In this document: in pieces, positions 10,770-22,330 of the stretch
How positions within the stretch are numbered: position 1 is the stretch's first letter
Layout of the letters: each line of letters opens with the position of its first letter
From: Nyssa sinensis
Lineage: Eukaryota; Streptophyta; Magnoliopsida; Cornales; Nyssaceae
Length of the DNA: 64,000 bases
NCBI GenBank assembly: GCA_008638375.1
Contig: CM018052.1
Location: 31,504,239-31,568,238, forward strand
Reading direction: 5' to 3'
Notes under the pieces: generated by a model
What the model saw: only the letters and a program-made list of their open reading frames with translations
The model's database searches: none
What the model was told of the DNA's origin: nothing
Program-made: the position numbers and the translations under genes

Positions 10770-12490
10770 CAAATTTCAGCAAACACTACCACATATGCTC
10801 CATCGTCTTCCAACCCGAATTGCTGGTTCCCGGATACCGCTGCTACCAACCACTTCACGTCCAATTTCTCCACCTTAAACCTGGATTCTCACCCTTATCA
10901 AGGCACAGACCAAGTCTGCATTGGAGATGGCTCGTCTCTCCCCATTCAGCATTCTGGCACCGGCATTCTCCCTACTCCCTCTGGCAATTATCTTCTTCGT
11001 CATTTGTTTTATGTTCCTGCAATTTCTCGCAATTTGCTTTCTGTCAGACAGTTTTGTTGTGATAATAATGTCTATTTTCAATTTAATTCAACTGGTTTTG
11101 TTGTGAACGATATGCGCACTCAGACGGTTTTCCTGCGGGGACTCGTTAAGGACGGCTTATATGTTCTTCCAACTGATGCTCATGCCGTGGCTTCCATTCC
11201 TAAACAGGCCCACATCGGTGAACGCACTTCCTCTTAGACTTGGCACTCTCGACTTGGTCACCCCTCACCACGCATCACAGCTTTTACCATTCGGCAGTTT
11301 TAGCTTCCAGTTACTACTACCAATAAAGTGTCACCATGCCCCGCCTGTCTTCAAGCAAAATCCCATGCACTTCCGCATCCACCTTCTCCGTCCCAGTCTA
11401 CCTTTCCTTTTCAGCTTTTATTTTTAGATGTTTGGAGACCAGCGCCTGTGTTGTCCTTTAATGGTTTTCGTTATTACTTGTCTATTGTTGATGACTTTAG
11501 TAAATATATTTGGTATTTTCCACTTCGTCTCAAATCTGATGTTGTCCCATTTTTCTTAGCTTTTCATAAATATGTTATCAATACATTTTCCTCTAAAATA
11601 ATTGCAATCTAAACGGATTGGGGAGGTGAATTTCGCATTCTTCCCAAAGTTCTCCGAAATTGTGGCATTTCATCTCGTATAACATGTCCACACTCTCATG
11701 CTCAAAATGGTAGTGTTGAACGGCGCCATCGCCATATTGTCGAAACAAGACTTTCTCTTCTTGCACAGTCCTTTGTTCCTCCAAAATTTTGGAATGATGC
11801 TTTTCAAACTACTGTATTTCTTATCAATCGCATGCCCACTCCTATCCTGCAACATCAATCCCCCTACTAATGTCTTTTTCATCAGCAGCCCGATTACTCC
11901 TTTCTACGTATCTTTGGTTCCGCTTGTTGGCCGAATTTATGTCCCTTTAATCGTCACAAAATGGACATGCGTTCTCAACTTTGTGTTTTTCTTGGTTATA
12001 CTTCTGATCACAAGGGTTATAATTGCTTTCACATCCCATCTGGCCGTATATACATATCTCGTGATGTTCAATTTGACGAGTCATGTTTTCCTTTCTCTAC
12101 TTCTTCACCATCCCACTTGACTTCTTTTTCTTTTTCGGCCCCATCCCTTCCTGACTTTCTCCACCTCCACCCTCCCTCTCTCTCCCGGCCCCCCACTTCT
12201 CCAAACCCATCCCCTTCCAACGTCTCAATACCTGTTCCCGTTACCTCCTCTCCTCCAGCCCACCACATTCCCTCCCCCCTTTACCTTTCTCTCTCGACAG
12301 TTCTTCTCCTATTACGCCCAATCATTCTCCTCCCAGGTCTGGGTTATCTCATTTCCCGTCCGACCCTACCGTCCTTCCGTCGTAGTCTCTCCAGTCCGTT
12401 CCTCTCTCCGGTGTCTTATCTGACTCGCAACCCCTCCCCTCTCCATCTCTCACTGACATTCTCCCCATCCCCTCCTCTTCATCCTCCCAT
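10770..12490 (+). pseudogene. Copia protease and integrase region, several stops
   Basis: This stays in the gag frame. The protease motif CWFPDTAATNHF (Asp-Thr-Ala active site) is at about 10822. Further on, TWHSRLGHPS and CPACLQAKSHA give the HHCC zinc domain, and the DDE core shows FLDVW, TDWGGEF and NGSVERRHRHIVE, followed by FGSACW and CVFLGYTSDHKGY. Stops: TAG 11235, TAG 11301, TAA 11610 (just before the second Asp) and TAA 11868. From about 12090 the sequence becomes Pro/Ser-rich linker, within which the frame is lost before RT. Confidence 0.85.
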
Positions 12491-12493
12491 CAC

Positions 12494-14154
12494 ATGGTTA
12501 CTCGGTCTCGCACTAACTCCTTTCGCCCATTACATCGTATTGATGGTACCATACCATGGTCTTCCTCTAAACATATTTCCCATCTCACTGAAACTAAATC
12601 TGTTCTAGAAGAGCCCGTCACTTACACCGAAGCTTCCAGATTTCCTGAATGGCGTGACGCCATGTCCAGCGAGTTTGAGGCCCTTCTCCGCAATCACACC
12701 TGGAATCTTGTCCCTTCTCACCCTTCTTAGAACGTCCTTGGTTCCCAATGGGTCCTCAAGACTAAGCGTTATGCTGATGGTACTCTTGAACGTCGGAAAG
12801 CTCGTTTGGTGGCCAAAGGGTTCCTTCAGCAGCCTGGTCTCGACTACTCTGAGACTTTTAGCCATGTGGTTAAGCCTGTCACAATCCGTCTCTTATTATC
12901 CATCGCTGTTACCCGTCACTGGCCTTTGCATCAGCTTGATGTTCAGAACGCCTTTCTTCACGGTGATCTACAAAAGGACGTCTTCATCCAACAACCGGTA
13001 GGTTTTGTTAACCCTGATTTTCCTCAGCATGTATGTAAACTCAAAAAATCCATTTACGGGCCTAAACAATCCCCTCGGGCTTGGTTTTCGAAACTTAGCT
13101 CAAAATTGTCTGAATTGGGATTTCATGCGACTATCTCTGACCCTTTCTTGTTCATTTATCACTCTGATTCTACCACTGTCTATGTCCTTGTTTACGTAGA
13201 TGATATCGTTGTTACTGCCTCTCAATCTGCTCTTATCACTGATTTTATCTCTGCTCTCAGTTCTACTTTTCCTGTCAAAGATTTAGGGCTGTTACATTAT
13301 TTTTTAGGTATTCAAGTTGTCCGAAACTCTGCTGGTCTGTTCTTATCACAGTCTCGTTATATTTCTGAGTTACTCCGTGCAACTAACATGAGTATTTCCA
13401 AACCTGTCTCCTCTCCTATGTCCACTTCCACTAGATTGAGTTCTCTTGATGGACCTACATTTGAGGATCCATCTCTTTATCGTAGTGTTGTTGGAAGTCT
13501 CCAGTATCTAGCCTTTACCAGGCCGGATATTTCCTTTGCTGTTAACAAAGTCTGTCAATTCATGCACTGTCCTCGTCTCCCGCATTGGCAGGCTGTTAAA
13601 CGTATCCTTTGGTATCTTCGTTTAACATCTTCCTATGCCCTTCATTTTTCTCCTGTCTCTACCTTTCACCTCCGAGCCTTCTCTGATGCTGATTGGGCTG
13701 GTTGCCCTGATGACCAAAAGTCCACAGGAGGATTTTGTATATTTTTTGGTTCTCATCTGGTTTCTTGAGGGTCAAAGAAACAACCTACCATTGCTCGCTC
13801 CTCCACTGAAGCTGAGTATAAGGCTGTTGCAAATACCACTTGTGAACTTATTTGGTTGCAATCTTTACTCAAAGAATTAAGAATTTCTCTTGCTGATCCT
13901 CCTACTTTACTCTGTGATAACCTTGGTACCACTTATCTTTCTGTCAATCCTGTTCTGCACTCCCGGACTAAGCATGTGGATTTAGATTATCATTTTGTAT
14001 GGGATCGTGTCGCTGCCAAAGCTCTAAGTGTGGCATTTGTGTCCAGTCGTGATCAGCTAGCAGATATTCTTACTAAACCTTTATCTACTGCACGGTTTTC
14101 TTCACTTCGATCCAGTCTTTCCACACTTCCTATGCCGCTTGGCTCGAGGGGGGC
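12494..14154 (+). pseudogene. Copia reverse transcriptase and RNase H, two stops
   Basis: The frame is shifted by two relative to gag-integrase. RT landmarks: [60 protein letters not shown] and catalytic YVDDIVV near 13193. RNase H landmarks: [21 protein letters not shown] and CDNLGTTYLS, then RTKHVDLDYHF and LADILTKPLS. TAG at 12728 and TGA at 13766 interrupt it, the latter within the conserved SW..KKQ motif. The 3' end overlaps the polypurine tract (GAGGGGGGC, about 14145-14153) before the LTR. Confidence 0.88.
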
Positions 14155-14451
14155 TAATAGTGCAAACACTGACTCAGCAAATGACTCAACATCTCTAGAA
14201 GTTTCTGTCCAACAAACTCAAGCACCTCACGCATGAAATGTGCTGAAATGAAAATGGAAGGTTCTAGAATTGCTTGTAACCGTCTCTGTTAGAATCTTTT
14301 CAATTGGCAAAAGTGTGCCCATAAATACTGCACTGTTGATAGCAGATGTGTGTAGAAGAAAGCAATGAAATAATATGTTCATTCATTGCTATCTGTATTT
14401 CTCATGTATTTCATCAAATGGTTGTAGTGCACCATCTCTGTTTTTCTTTCA
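14155..14451 (+). repeat. Copia 3' LTR
   Basis: 297 bp, same length as the 5' LTR. It is preceded by GAGGGGGGC and followed by target duplication ATACC (14452-14456). Confidence 0.88.
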
Positions 14452-14456
14452 ATACC

Positions 14457-14975
14457 GAATCAGTGCCATGTCGGACCCACTATCACCAACAAAACGACGA
14501 AAGAAAAGAGCCCGAGAACGAATCAGCGTTCTGCCGGACTCACGACTCCTTAACGTCCTCTCTTTCTTGCCAACGATGGACGTTGTTAGAACAGGTACTT
14601 TATCAAGAAGGTGGCTGTACCTCTGGACTTCTGTTGAAAACATCTCACTCAGTTATCAAAACTCATTGGACGAAAAGCTCATCCATAAGTTCATCAGCTT
14701 TGTCGATAAAGCCCTAGTTCTGTTCACATCGTCTTCAGGGGAGTTAGCTGGAAATCTCTCAGGGCATTGACAATCCAGTGTGTGGTTGTGTCCGGGATTG
14801 CAATTGGAATGATATTATCGGGCAGTCCTGTATTGGAGTTTCTCGAATTGTACAGATGTTGTGTTGAACATCGTTTGGATATTAATTCTTCAAGTTTGAA
14901 GAAGTTGGTGGTAAGGGGCTATAGGAACCCATTTGTTGAAGAAGATGACTCCGTGTTGGAAATATCCGCTCCTTG
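14457..14975 (+). pseudogene. F-box gene A, F-box and LRR fragment with internal deletion
   Basis: Directly after the Copia target duplication the protein frame resumes with ISAMSDPLSPTKRRKKRARE and a full F-box (ISVLPDSRLLNVLSFLPTMD, then VVRTGTLSRRWLYLWTSVE). After FVDKALVLFTSSS the sequence jumps to what corresponds in copy B to VSWKSLRALTI. About 230 bp is missing, which shifts the frame and stops at 14768-14770. The downstream LRR piece (SPVLEFLELYRCC, then INSSSLKKLVVRGYRNP) is open in another frame to 14975. There is no FBD exon. An intact family member would be a substrate receptor of an SCF ubiquitin ligase. Confidence 0.8.
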
Positions 14976-15955
14976 ATTTAAAAAAACTATTTTTTAAATG
15001 ATGGATAGTGTATTTTTTGAAGCTCAATTGGTAAGTAGGAATTTTGGAACTCAATTGACTAACTAGGAGTTGGAATGGCTTGATCCTTTTTAAGTTTTTC
15101 TTATCTGCTTTTTTTTTAAGGACTTATTTCGGAGAGTTTTAGATTATATAGAATTGATTCTGAAAAAAATTAAGAATGAGGATTTTGATTCTGGTAAATT
15201 GATCAGCCTTTCATTTTACTTCAATTTTTTTTTGTTTTTTTGATGGATCTAAAGATGAGTTTGGTAAAAGTCAAAACTATTTGAAAAATCAGCAATTACC
15301 CTTTAATGCAATCCTAATTTACATGTGTCAACTAGCAATAATTAAGAATTTCTTATATTCATTTGAGTTTTTCTAAATTTTTATATTTATAATTTGAGAT
15401 TCTTAATTAAAATTTTTAGATTTGCCACTCGCGAATTCATAATAATAAATAAGATAAGGCTACATAACGTTAACGATAGATCCAATAAAATAATGAGAAT
15501 AGAGAACAAGTTGGTGATTGGCCTGGATAAGCAATAGAATTGAGTTGTTGTGACCAATCTAAAGTAAATGTGATTAAATTAAATTTTTTTTTAAATTCTT
15601 AATCAAGAAAGCTCTTGTTTTAAATATATTGGTACTAACAAAAGTTTAATGGATGTTTGATTTATATTATTTGATTTGATTTAATTAGTAATACTGATTA
15701 AATTCTTTTTGTTTTAAAAATTTTATTTTTATTAACTCAATAATAATGATTACTATTTTATAATTAATTTTTTAAAAATCAATTAAATCATAAATAAGTT
15801 GCAAGCTCATTTTGTTTAAAGTAAATTCATGACTATAGATAGAATATAAAATAAAAATTTTAAATTTTAAAATTTTTTTTTTCTAATATGTAATAATAAA
15901 ACATGATTTTTATTAAATTATTTAAATATTAATATAATAATCATTTACATAATAA
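14976..15955. other. AT-rich spacer between F-box A and B
   Basis: No gene or recognisable element; long runs of A/T and no open frame of interest. Confidence 0.5.
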
Positions 15956-16206
15956 TCAAAATGGTGAAATTTTGAAGTTTTACGGTGGGCTCTCAAACCG
16001 CCAAATATTCGTTTTCAGAAAAGCCCGCCAACCATTCATTTTCTTTTGGTAAATTACCGCCCGGTTTTTATTGTAACAGAGGAACCGAGGCTGTTGCTGC
16101 TATAAGCAGTCGTACTCTACGTTTCAAAAAGTGTACTTAGACTTGTTTTTATTGCTTGTTTCTTCTATTTTTATCGGACTTCAGATTTCAGAGTGAAGAA
16201 AATATA
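15956..16206 (+). promoter_or_regulatory. Putative promoter and leader of F-box B
   Basis: Sequence 15960-16045 is conserved with 8838-8935 upstream of F-box A. The stretch GACTTCAGATTTCAGAGTG followed by AAGAAAATATA just before the ATG at 16207 is identical in F-box C before its ATG at 21915. Conservation across copies marks the shared upstream region; no clean TATA was located. Confidence 0.4.
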
Positions 16207-17396
16207 ATGGGGAAAAGCATATATTCCTATGACTTTTCAGACGAAGACGAAGAAGAGTTGGAGGAAAGCTTTGATTCGACCGGAGATGAGAATCACCGTG
16301 GTTCAGACTGGGACAAAGAAGAAGAAGAGATGGAGGAAAGCTTTGATTTCAGTGGAGAAGAGGAACCTGTTGTTCAGATGGCGACCGAGGAAACTGATGA
16401 TGATGATGAAATCTCAACGCCATTGCGATCGCCACCGCCACCAAAGCGGCGAAAGAAAAGAAGTCGAGACCGAATCAGTGCCTCGCCGGAGTCGCAATCG
16501 CCAATGAAACGGCGAAAGGAAGGAGGTCGAGACATAATTAGCATATTGCCGGACGCACTACTCATTCACATCCTCTCTTTCTTGCCAACAAAGGACATTG
16601 TTAGAACAGGTATTTTATCGAAAAGGTGGCTGTACCTCTGGGCTTCTGTTGAGAACATCTCATTCAAAAATAGATACTCAGGTTACTCAACGGTTGACAA
16701 GCGCGTCAATAAGTTCATCACCTTTGTCGATAAAGCCCTAGTTCTGTCCACATCCTCTAATATTAGGAAGTTTTCTCTCGATTTCGCTTATGAACGTCGG
16801 TTTGCCCCTAATGTTAACCTGTGGGTTCGATTCGCGATGCAGAAGAATGTGGAGGAGCTGCAGTTAAATTTGTATAATCAATGTCCCGGTAATCGGTATT
16901 AATTGCCTCAGTATGTTTATGCCAATTCATTTTTAGCAAAATTGAATTTGGCCAAGTGCAAGATCATGCCGTACAGGGTAGTTAGTTGGAAATCGCTCAG
17001 GGCTTTGACAATCAAGTGTCATTTTGTCGGAGACTGCAATTGGAAGGATATGATCGGGCAGTCCTGTATTGGAGTTTCTCGAATTGTATAGATGTTGTGT
17101 TGGATATCGTCTGAATATTAATTCTCCGAGTTTGAAGAAGTTGGCGATAAGGGGCTATAGGAACCCATATTAAGAAGATGACTATGTGTTGGAAATTTTG
17201 GCTCCTAATATTTCATCACCGGAAATAGTGGGGTATTTTATGAGTAAGAAGATTCGACTGGTGAAATTGTCATCTTTGAGTGCTGCTAAGCTCGACTTTG
17301 ACCTATATTCTTCTTGTGATACTTGTATGTTGACTGATCTTCTTGTAAGCACTCAGCATGTTAAGGATCTTATCCTGGGGCCTTGGTGTATTCAGG
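16207..17396 (+). pseudogene. F-box/LRR gene B, exon 1, with stop and frameshift
   Basis: Starts MGKSIYSYDFSDEDEEELEE. Residues 1-75 carry acidic SFD-x-x-G-D-E repeats, 76-115 a Pro/basic segment (PPPPKRRKKRSRDR), and 116-160 a good F-box (IISILPDALLIHILSFLPTK, then DIVRTGILSKRWLYLW). LRR-like sequence follows (WVRFAMQKNVEELQLNLY, then LPQYVYANSFLAKLNLAKC). TAA at 16900-16902 interrupts at GNRY*LPQ. A small deletion near 17055 shifts the frame in MIGQSCI where copies A and D read through to LEFLELY. The last part (17186-17396) reads VLEILAPNISS, TDLLVSTQHVKDLILGPW and ends at donor ATTCAG|GTTGG. It was an F-box/LRR/FBD protein of SCF type and is now non-functional. Confidence 0.85.
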
Positions 17397-17914
17397 TTGG
17401 TTCTTAATTTGCAATCCTATTTTTTTATTTTTTTTTTGATACAAATCAATGTATGCAGATGGATTGTCAAAGTTAGAGCTGCCACTATATTGAGTTTTGC
17501 TTTGTTCTTCTCTTGTTTCTATATAACCTTGTTTTTTCAAAGAGAATGTAGAATACCATTTTTGTCCTAGTTTATCTGCTTTTAGCCTTTACATATATCG
17601 AAATTTGAAATTACAAGTCACAAAGGATGTTTTCATAGTCTTGATGAGCCATAAAGTTATACTCTTAATTCTTAATTTGGAAGATAAAGCATTTGGCCAT
17701 AGACTTTGATGGCCATTGAAGAAGTTTAATTCAAACAAAAGAACGTAGAAGACATTGGAAATGACATTTTTTACTAGGTTGAACGATATATTATTTAATG
17801 TGTGCATCTTATTTCTGTAATGTGTTTTTGGAAAACTTTGTATTTGCTTGTAATGTTTCGTTCTTATAGTTTAGTAATTGATTTCTTTTTTCCCCTTCTA
17901 CCCTGATTGACCCA

Positions 17915-18088
17915 GGTCCTATGGAAGTTAGTGGTGAAAGGTTTAACATCTCCACTGTCAAAGCTCAAATGTTTGACAGGAATCACACATGAAGAAATGG
18001 GACCTCCCAGGGATAGCAATCCTACTACAAAGTTCCCCTGATCTGGAGATGTTAATCATAGATATGGCTTCCCCTCACTACTCAACGG
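17915..18088 (+). pseudogene. F-box gene B, exon 2
   Basis: Acceptor GACCCAG| at about 17914 opens VLWKLVVKGLTSPLSKLKCL. A one-base shift near 17990 moves the frame to KKWDLPGIAILLQSSPDLEM and LIIDMASPHYST, ending at donor ACG|GTGTG. This is the typical middle exon linking the LRRs to the FBD domain. Confidence 0.65.
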
Positions 18089-18529
18089 TGTGTTCTTCCA
18101 AATTTGTTTCTTCATTTTTTCCCTTTTACATCCATTTTGATGCTTGTTTAGAAAGAGCTATAATGATTAATAGCTTCTAATCAATCTCTTTCATCACATT
18201 TGATAATGACTTTTTCATCATATTTGATAATTACTCTGTTGACATGATCCTAGTGTAAGCTTGGTTACCTTTTTAGTCTGTTGAAGTGATCCTAGTGTAA
18301 GCTGGGTTCCCTTCTTGTGAGAATTTACTTTGATATTATGTTTGTGAGTTATTTTCACCTTCAAAAATTAGATTATGGAAGGCATTATATCGAGCATCGA
18401 AAGTCATTCTTTGAATCTTTGTTGAAGTTACTTTTAGTGGCTCCATTCTATTTGACCAAAGGCGTTATAATCTGTAATTGTAATTAAATTTCTGCCCAAT
18501 TAAATTAAAATCAAAGTTTTAGATACTCT

Positions 18530-18815
18530 TTCCCAACTCTACAGTTTTGATGGAGAGAACTACAGGAAACTGGTTTTTCGAATATTTAGTTCTGTATCTT
18601 AAGACCGTTGAAATCTCCAATTTTTTTTTTTTTTTGGGGGGGGCGCTGTGAATTTGAACTTCATTTTGTACATTTTCGACTATGAATACATCGGTGCTGG
18701 TGAAGGTGGTTAACAGTGCATGAGGGATGATCCTAACCAATTTTTGACCTGTTGTACGTTGCACAAACTATTCCAAGTGGCTAAAAAATTGTTATGCTTC
18801 CCAAGATCCACTCAT
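18530..18815 (+). pseudogene. Degenerate extra copy of an FBD exon
   Basis: CTACAGTTTTGATGGAGAG near 18540 matches the start of the FBD exon at 19650 (TACAATTTTGATGGAGAG). CCAAGTGGCTAAAAAATTGT near 18773 matches its end at 19887. The piece sits in the intron between exon 2 and exon 3, with poly-T and a G run inside. It looks like a decayed tandem duplicate exon; no open frame remains. Confidence 0.4.
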
Positions 18816-19625
18816 GATGCTGTGGTTATGTTCACCAACATTCTGCATTCTTGATTCCATCATCTGACATTATGGATTCTTGATTGATTCCCATCATCTT
18901 ACTGGATAGATTTTGACTCGTGGTACTTCTATTTCATATTGTTTAGTTTATACATAGAAGGCAGAACATCTTAAATCGACGAAGTGCACTATGCATAACT
19001 GAAATCCTCATGGCTCTTTTTTATGAAAAAAAAGATTCTATTCTAATTTATTCTCTCTTGGTGACGTTTACTTTTCTTTGGTGTACAGTTTATATAAAGT
19101 AGGTAGTGGTTGTATCACACTTGAGTGCAGAATGACCAATCTATTTGGTAGTTGAGGTTTATTAGATGAGAATTAGGGTTGAAGGTGAAGATGAAGAAAG
19201 GAGAAGAGGAGACAAATTAGTGGAAAATATTTAGGCTGTAAGATTAACCTAAAACCCTTACACCTTGTATATTTATATTAATAAGAGAGAGAAAATACAA
19301 TAGTACCCTTAGAAAATAAAATAAATACTCTTCTAACAGGTTTCATCTCATTATATAGTTTTAGTCAATAAAATGTTGAAGTGAATCCTAAATTTCTAAA
19401 AATTCTAAAGGTGGAAGTGAGGTTCTCTGTTATTATCTACCTAAGCAATAACACTTCAACTATTTTGCAAAAATTGCATACACTTAAAAGATTCATTTAG
19501 AGATAACAGGTAATCATTCTTTGACTAAGTTACTTTCAGAGGTGCCGTTAATATTTGACAATCTACATTACATTGTGGACATGAATTTAGTTTCAACGTA
19601 ATCAAATATTTACCTGTTGTTTCAG

Positions 19626-19963
19626 CCTGACACAAACTTTTGCAACTCTTACAATTTTGATGGAGAGGGCTACTGGGCATCACAAGCAAGGGATTTCAAG
19701 TGTTTGTTGCTGCATGTAAAGAGTGTTAAGGTTGCTGGCTTTACAGTAGGTTCTTGGGAGTTTGCGGTTGCACTCATACAATTTCTACTTGAGAATGCAC
19801 AGGTGCAAGAGAAGATGGTTATCAATGCAGGAACAGTTGGTTGCACCCAATACTCAACATCTAGTGTATCTCCAGAAACTCTCCAAGTGACTCAAAAATT
19901 GTTAAGGTTTCCAAGAAGCTCTCCCAAAGATGTTATTACGTTCCCTGACATTAACATCACATA
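19626..19963 (+). pseudogene. F-box gene B, terminal FBD exon
   Basis: After acceptor GTTTCAG| this exon is open for 112 codons: PDTNFCNSYNFDGEGYWAS, then FKCLLLHVKSVKVAGFTVGS, WEFAVALIQFLLENAQVQEK and VTQKLLRFPRSSPKDVITFP, ending DINIT and TAA. This is a classical FBD domain, the C-terminal module of plant F-box/LRR/FBD proteins. The exon itself is undamaged, unlike exons 1 and 2. Confidence 0.75.
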
Positions 19964-20122
19964 AGACAGTTCCATTCTCGTACTAATGTTGGTGATCTTT
20001 TATGCATGCAATAGTTTTGTGGGATGTTGTCTTATGTATATGTTCATGTTGAACTTCTTGCTTGGACTGCAAGTCTTGTATGGGTGATGATTATTGTGGG
20101 AATTTGCTCGAGCTTTTGAACT

Positions 20123-20254
20123 TATCATGATTATGTTCTCTTCTGAATACTATTACTTCAGTTGGTCCTAACCACCTGGCACTAAATTCTGCTTGAGAAT
20201 TCATAATTATGTTCTTTGAATCAATGGCTGATCTAGAGGTTCTGTGTGCAGGGG

Positions 20255-20292
<38 letters not shown>

Positions 20293-20870
20293 AATTTTGA
20301 GGGGACAATTTCTAAATTATTATAGAATTGTAGTAGATTTTTTTTTTCCAGATCCTTGAGGAGAGGGCCACCCCCCAAATCCACCATTGCTCTGAGTCAC
20401 CTTAAGCATTCATGGTGGTTGATATAAATTATGGAGAATGCAATAGTTTTATGTTATATGTGTGTGTGTGTGTGTATCCATTTGATCTGACTATTTTGGA
20501 GAATTTGGTTCTTAAGAAGCAATTTGAACCTAAGCCATTAAATTTGGTAGAATATGCTTGAAATTAATTAGGTTACATGTCTGCTCACAAAAATAAATTA
20601 TCACATAAGATTCACACGAGAAACGAAGTAGGATGAAGGGATAATTCTAAGAGTATTTGACTTGTTTATGGTATATTGCATGGTTGCATGTTACTTTTAA
20701 ACTTTATGGTAAAACTTTGTTACATAACCATTATACATAGTTTTCTTCTAGTTATTTTGTTCTTTTTATTTTTATTTTTTTTCTAATGAAAAAAATAAAG
20801 TTACAGGATGCTTGGAATCTGATGATTTACCGTCCTGATGAAGTGGGGAATCATATTCAGTTTAACTGGA
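20123..20870 (+). repeat. F-box B 3' flank, duplicated at 25,650-26,310
   Basis: From ATGATTATGTTCTCTTCTGA onward this matches 25,650-26,310, including TTGGTCCTAACCACCTGGCA, GATCTAGAGGTTCTGTGTGC and a TTGGAGAATTTGGTTCTTAA stretch. It contains a (TA)n tract (20260-20288) and a (TG)n tract (20457-20474). An older, more diverged copy is at 7580-7810. A coding-looking stretch near 20806-20866 (DAWNLMIYRPDEVGNHIQF) also occurs, degraded, at 7745-7800; its origin is unknown. Confidence 0.75.
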
Positions 20871-21890
20871 AATTGAGTGTAGTGCTAAGGTTCCATTGGA
20901 TTAATTGGCATGGCACAAACTGATTGTCATACATTCTGGATGAGAAAATTGGTAATGTCAAGAAAAGTACATTTTTTTTTTTTGGTTCTTCCCTGTTATT
21001 TTCATTCAATTTTATAGAGAATTGATTAATGAGAAATTGATTAGCACATAATGAAATTCTAGTTTTATTTGGATGGGATTGTGTCATATTACTTAGACCT
21101 TAGACATTGAAAGTAAGTATAAAAAGTAAAATTTAAGGAAATATTTTGTGAAAATATATATAATAGAAATTTAAGAAGACAACTCCTAATTTATTTATAA
21201 AATCTCGATACAAAAAAGGGGTTTAAAAATCATCAAAAATTTGTAGGCATTGCACACCGCTCTTCTAGCAGACTCACGCTTCATTTCTGCAACATAAGTA
21301 TACTTGTTGCATGATTGAGGAAATAACCAAGTATTTCTTTGGGTTCGTTGAAACTAATAAATAAGTGATTTTTTGATAAATAGATTTGTAAAAATAATTA
21401 TTTTTGAGAATTAATTTGATGTCTGAATGAATATTTTCAAAAGTAATTATGATGTAACAAGTTATAATAAAGTGTCAGGAATAAGATTTTTGATTATTAA
21501 AGTTATAATATCATTTCTGTCTTTTCTTTTATGTTTTATTAGTTGATTTAAAATGTATTTTAAATAAATATATAATTAATTTATTAAATAGATATAATTG
21601 TAATGAATTATATATAATATATTATCGTACACATTATAATAAATTATTGAGTCATATTTTCATCAGCTGACTCTATCTCAGTTTGCATTTAAAAGTAAGT
21701 TGTGATTAGTTAGAAGGTGATAAAGGTAGTTAAGTTTGTTACAATCCAGCAATTATAACTGATGTCGTTAAAGAAACAGAGCTCCCTGAAGCTTTTTCTT
21801 TCCTTCATCTCTCTTCTCTCTATTTCTCATTCTATTATTCATTCAAGACTTCCATCATTCTCTCTATTTCTTCTCTTTTTATTAGACTTC
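20871..21890. other. AT-rich spacer before F-box C
   Basis: Nothing recognised apart from homopolymer runs. The last 150 bases are the CT-rich upstream region of F-box C. Confidence 0.5.
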
Positions 21891-21914
21891 AGATTTCAGA
21901 GTGAAGAAAATATA

Positions 21915-22330
21915 ATGGGGACAAGCAGAGACTCCGATGGTTTTTCAGACGAAGAAGAGTTGGAGGAAAGCTTTGATTCTAACGAAGATAAGAAGCCCCA
22001 TGGCTCAACGGGGACGAGGACGAAGACGAAGACAAAGACGAAAAAGTGTTGGAGGAAAGCTTTGATTCTAACGAAGATGAGAAACCCCATGGCTCAGAGG
22101 GGAACGAATACGAAGACAAAAAAGAGTTGGAGGAAGGCTTTGATTTTAACGAAGATAAGAAACCCCATGGCTCAGAGGGGGACGAAGACGAAGAAGAGTT
22201 CGAGGAAAGCTTTGATATGAAGGAAGATGAGAAACCCCGTGATTCAGACGGGGACGAAGATAAAGAAGAGTTGGGGGTGAGATTTGATTTCATTGGTGAT
22301 GAGAAGCCCCGTTGTTCAGACTTTAACCGT
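21915..22330 (+). pseudogene. F-box gene C, N-terminal acidic-repeat fragment only
   Basis: Starts MGTSRDSDGFSDEEELEESF, homologous to F-box B. It then has five tandem copies of an approximately 72-bp unit encoding E-E-L-E-E-S-F-D-x-N-E-D-E-K-P-H-G-S-x-G, more than in A or B. A one-base frameshift near 22012 means the acidic reading continues in a different frame (22046-22320). The F-box, LRR and FBD parts are absent; the sequence breaks into unrelated AT-rich DNA near 22320 and into the segmental repeat at 22428. Confidence 0.75.

Larger units (their letters stand above)
9556..14451 (+). mobile_element. Complete but inactive Ty1/Copia retrotransposon inserted in F-box A
   Basis: Boundaries are set by two 297-bp LTRs (9556-9852 and 14155-14451) and a 5-bp ATACC duplication. 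Order inside: primer site for initiator tRNA-Met at 9853, gag, protease, integrase, reverse transcriptase, RNase H and a polypurine tract. Integrase before RT identifies Copia; the gag sequence suggests the Ale/Retrofit group, by recognition only. The LTRs differ at about eight positions by eye, implying a fairly recent insertion, yet the coding part has eight in-frame stops and one frameshift. The LTRs begin TA rather than TG. Confidence 0.9.

Noticed and set aside
12068..12268. Glu/Gly-rich minus-strand ORF
   Set aside because: Antisense of the Copia Pro/Ser-rich linker; compositional artefact.
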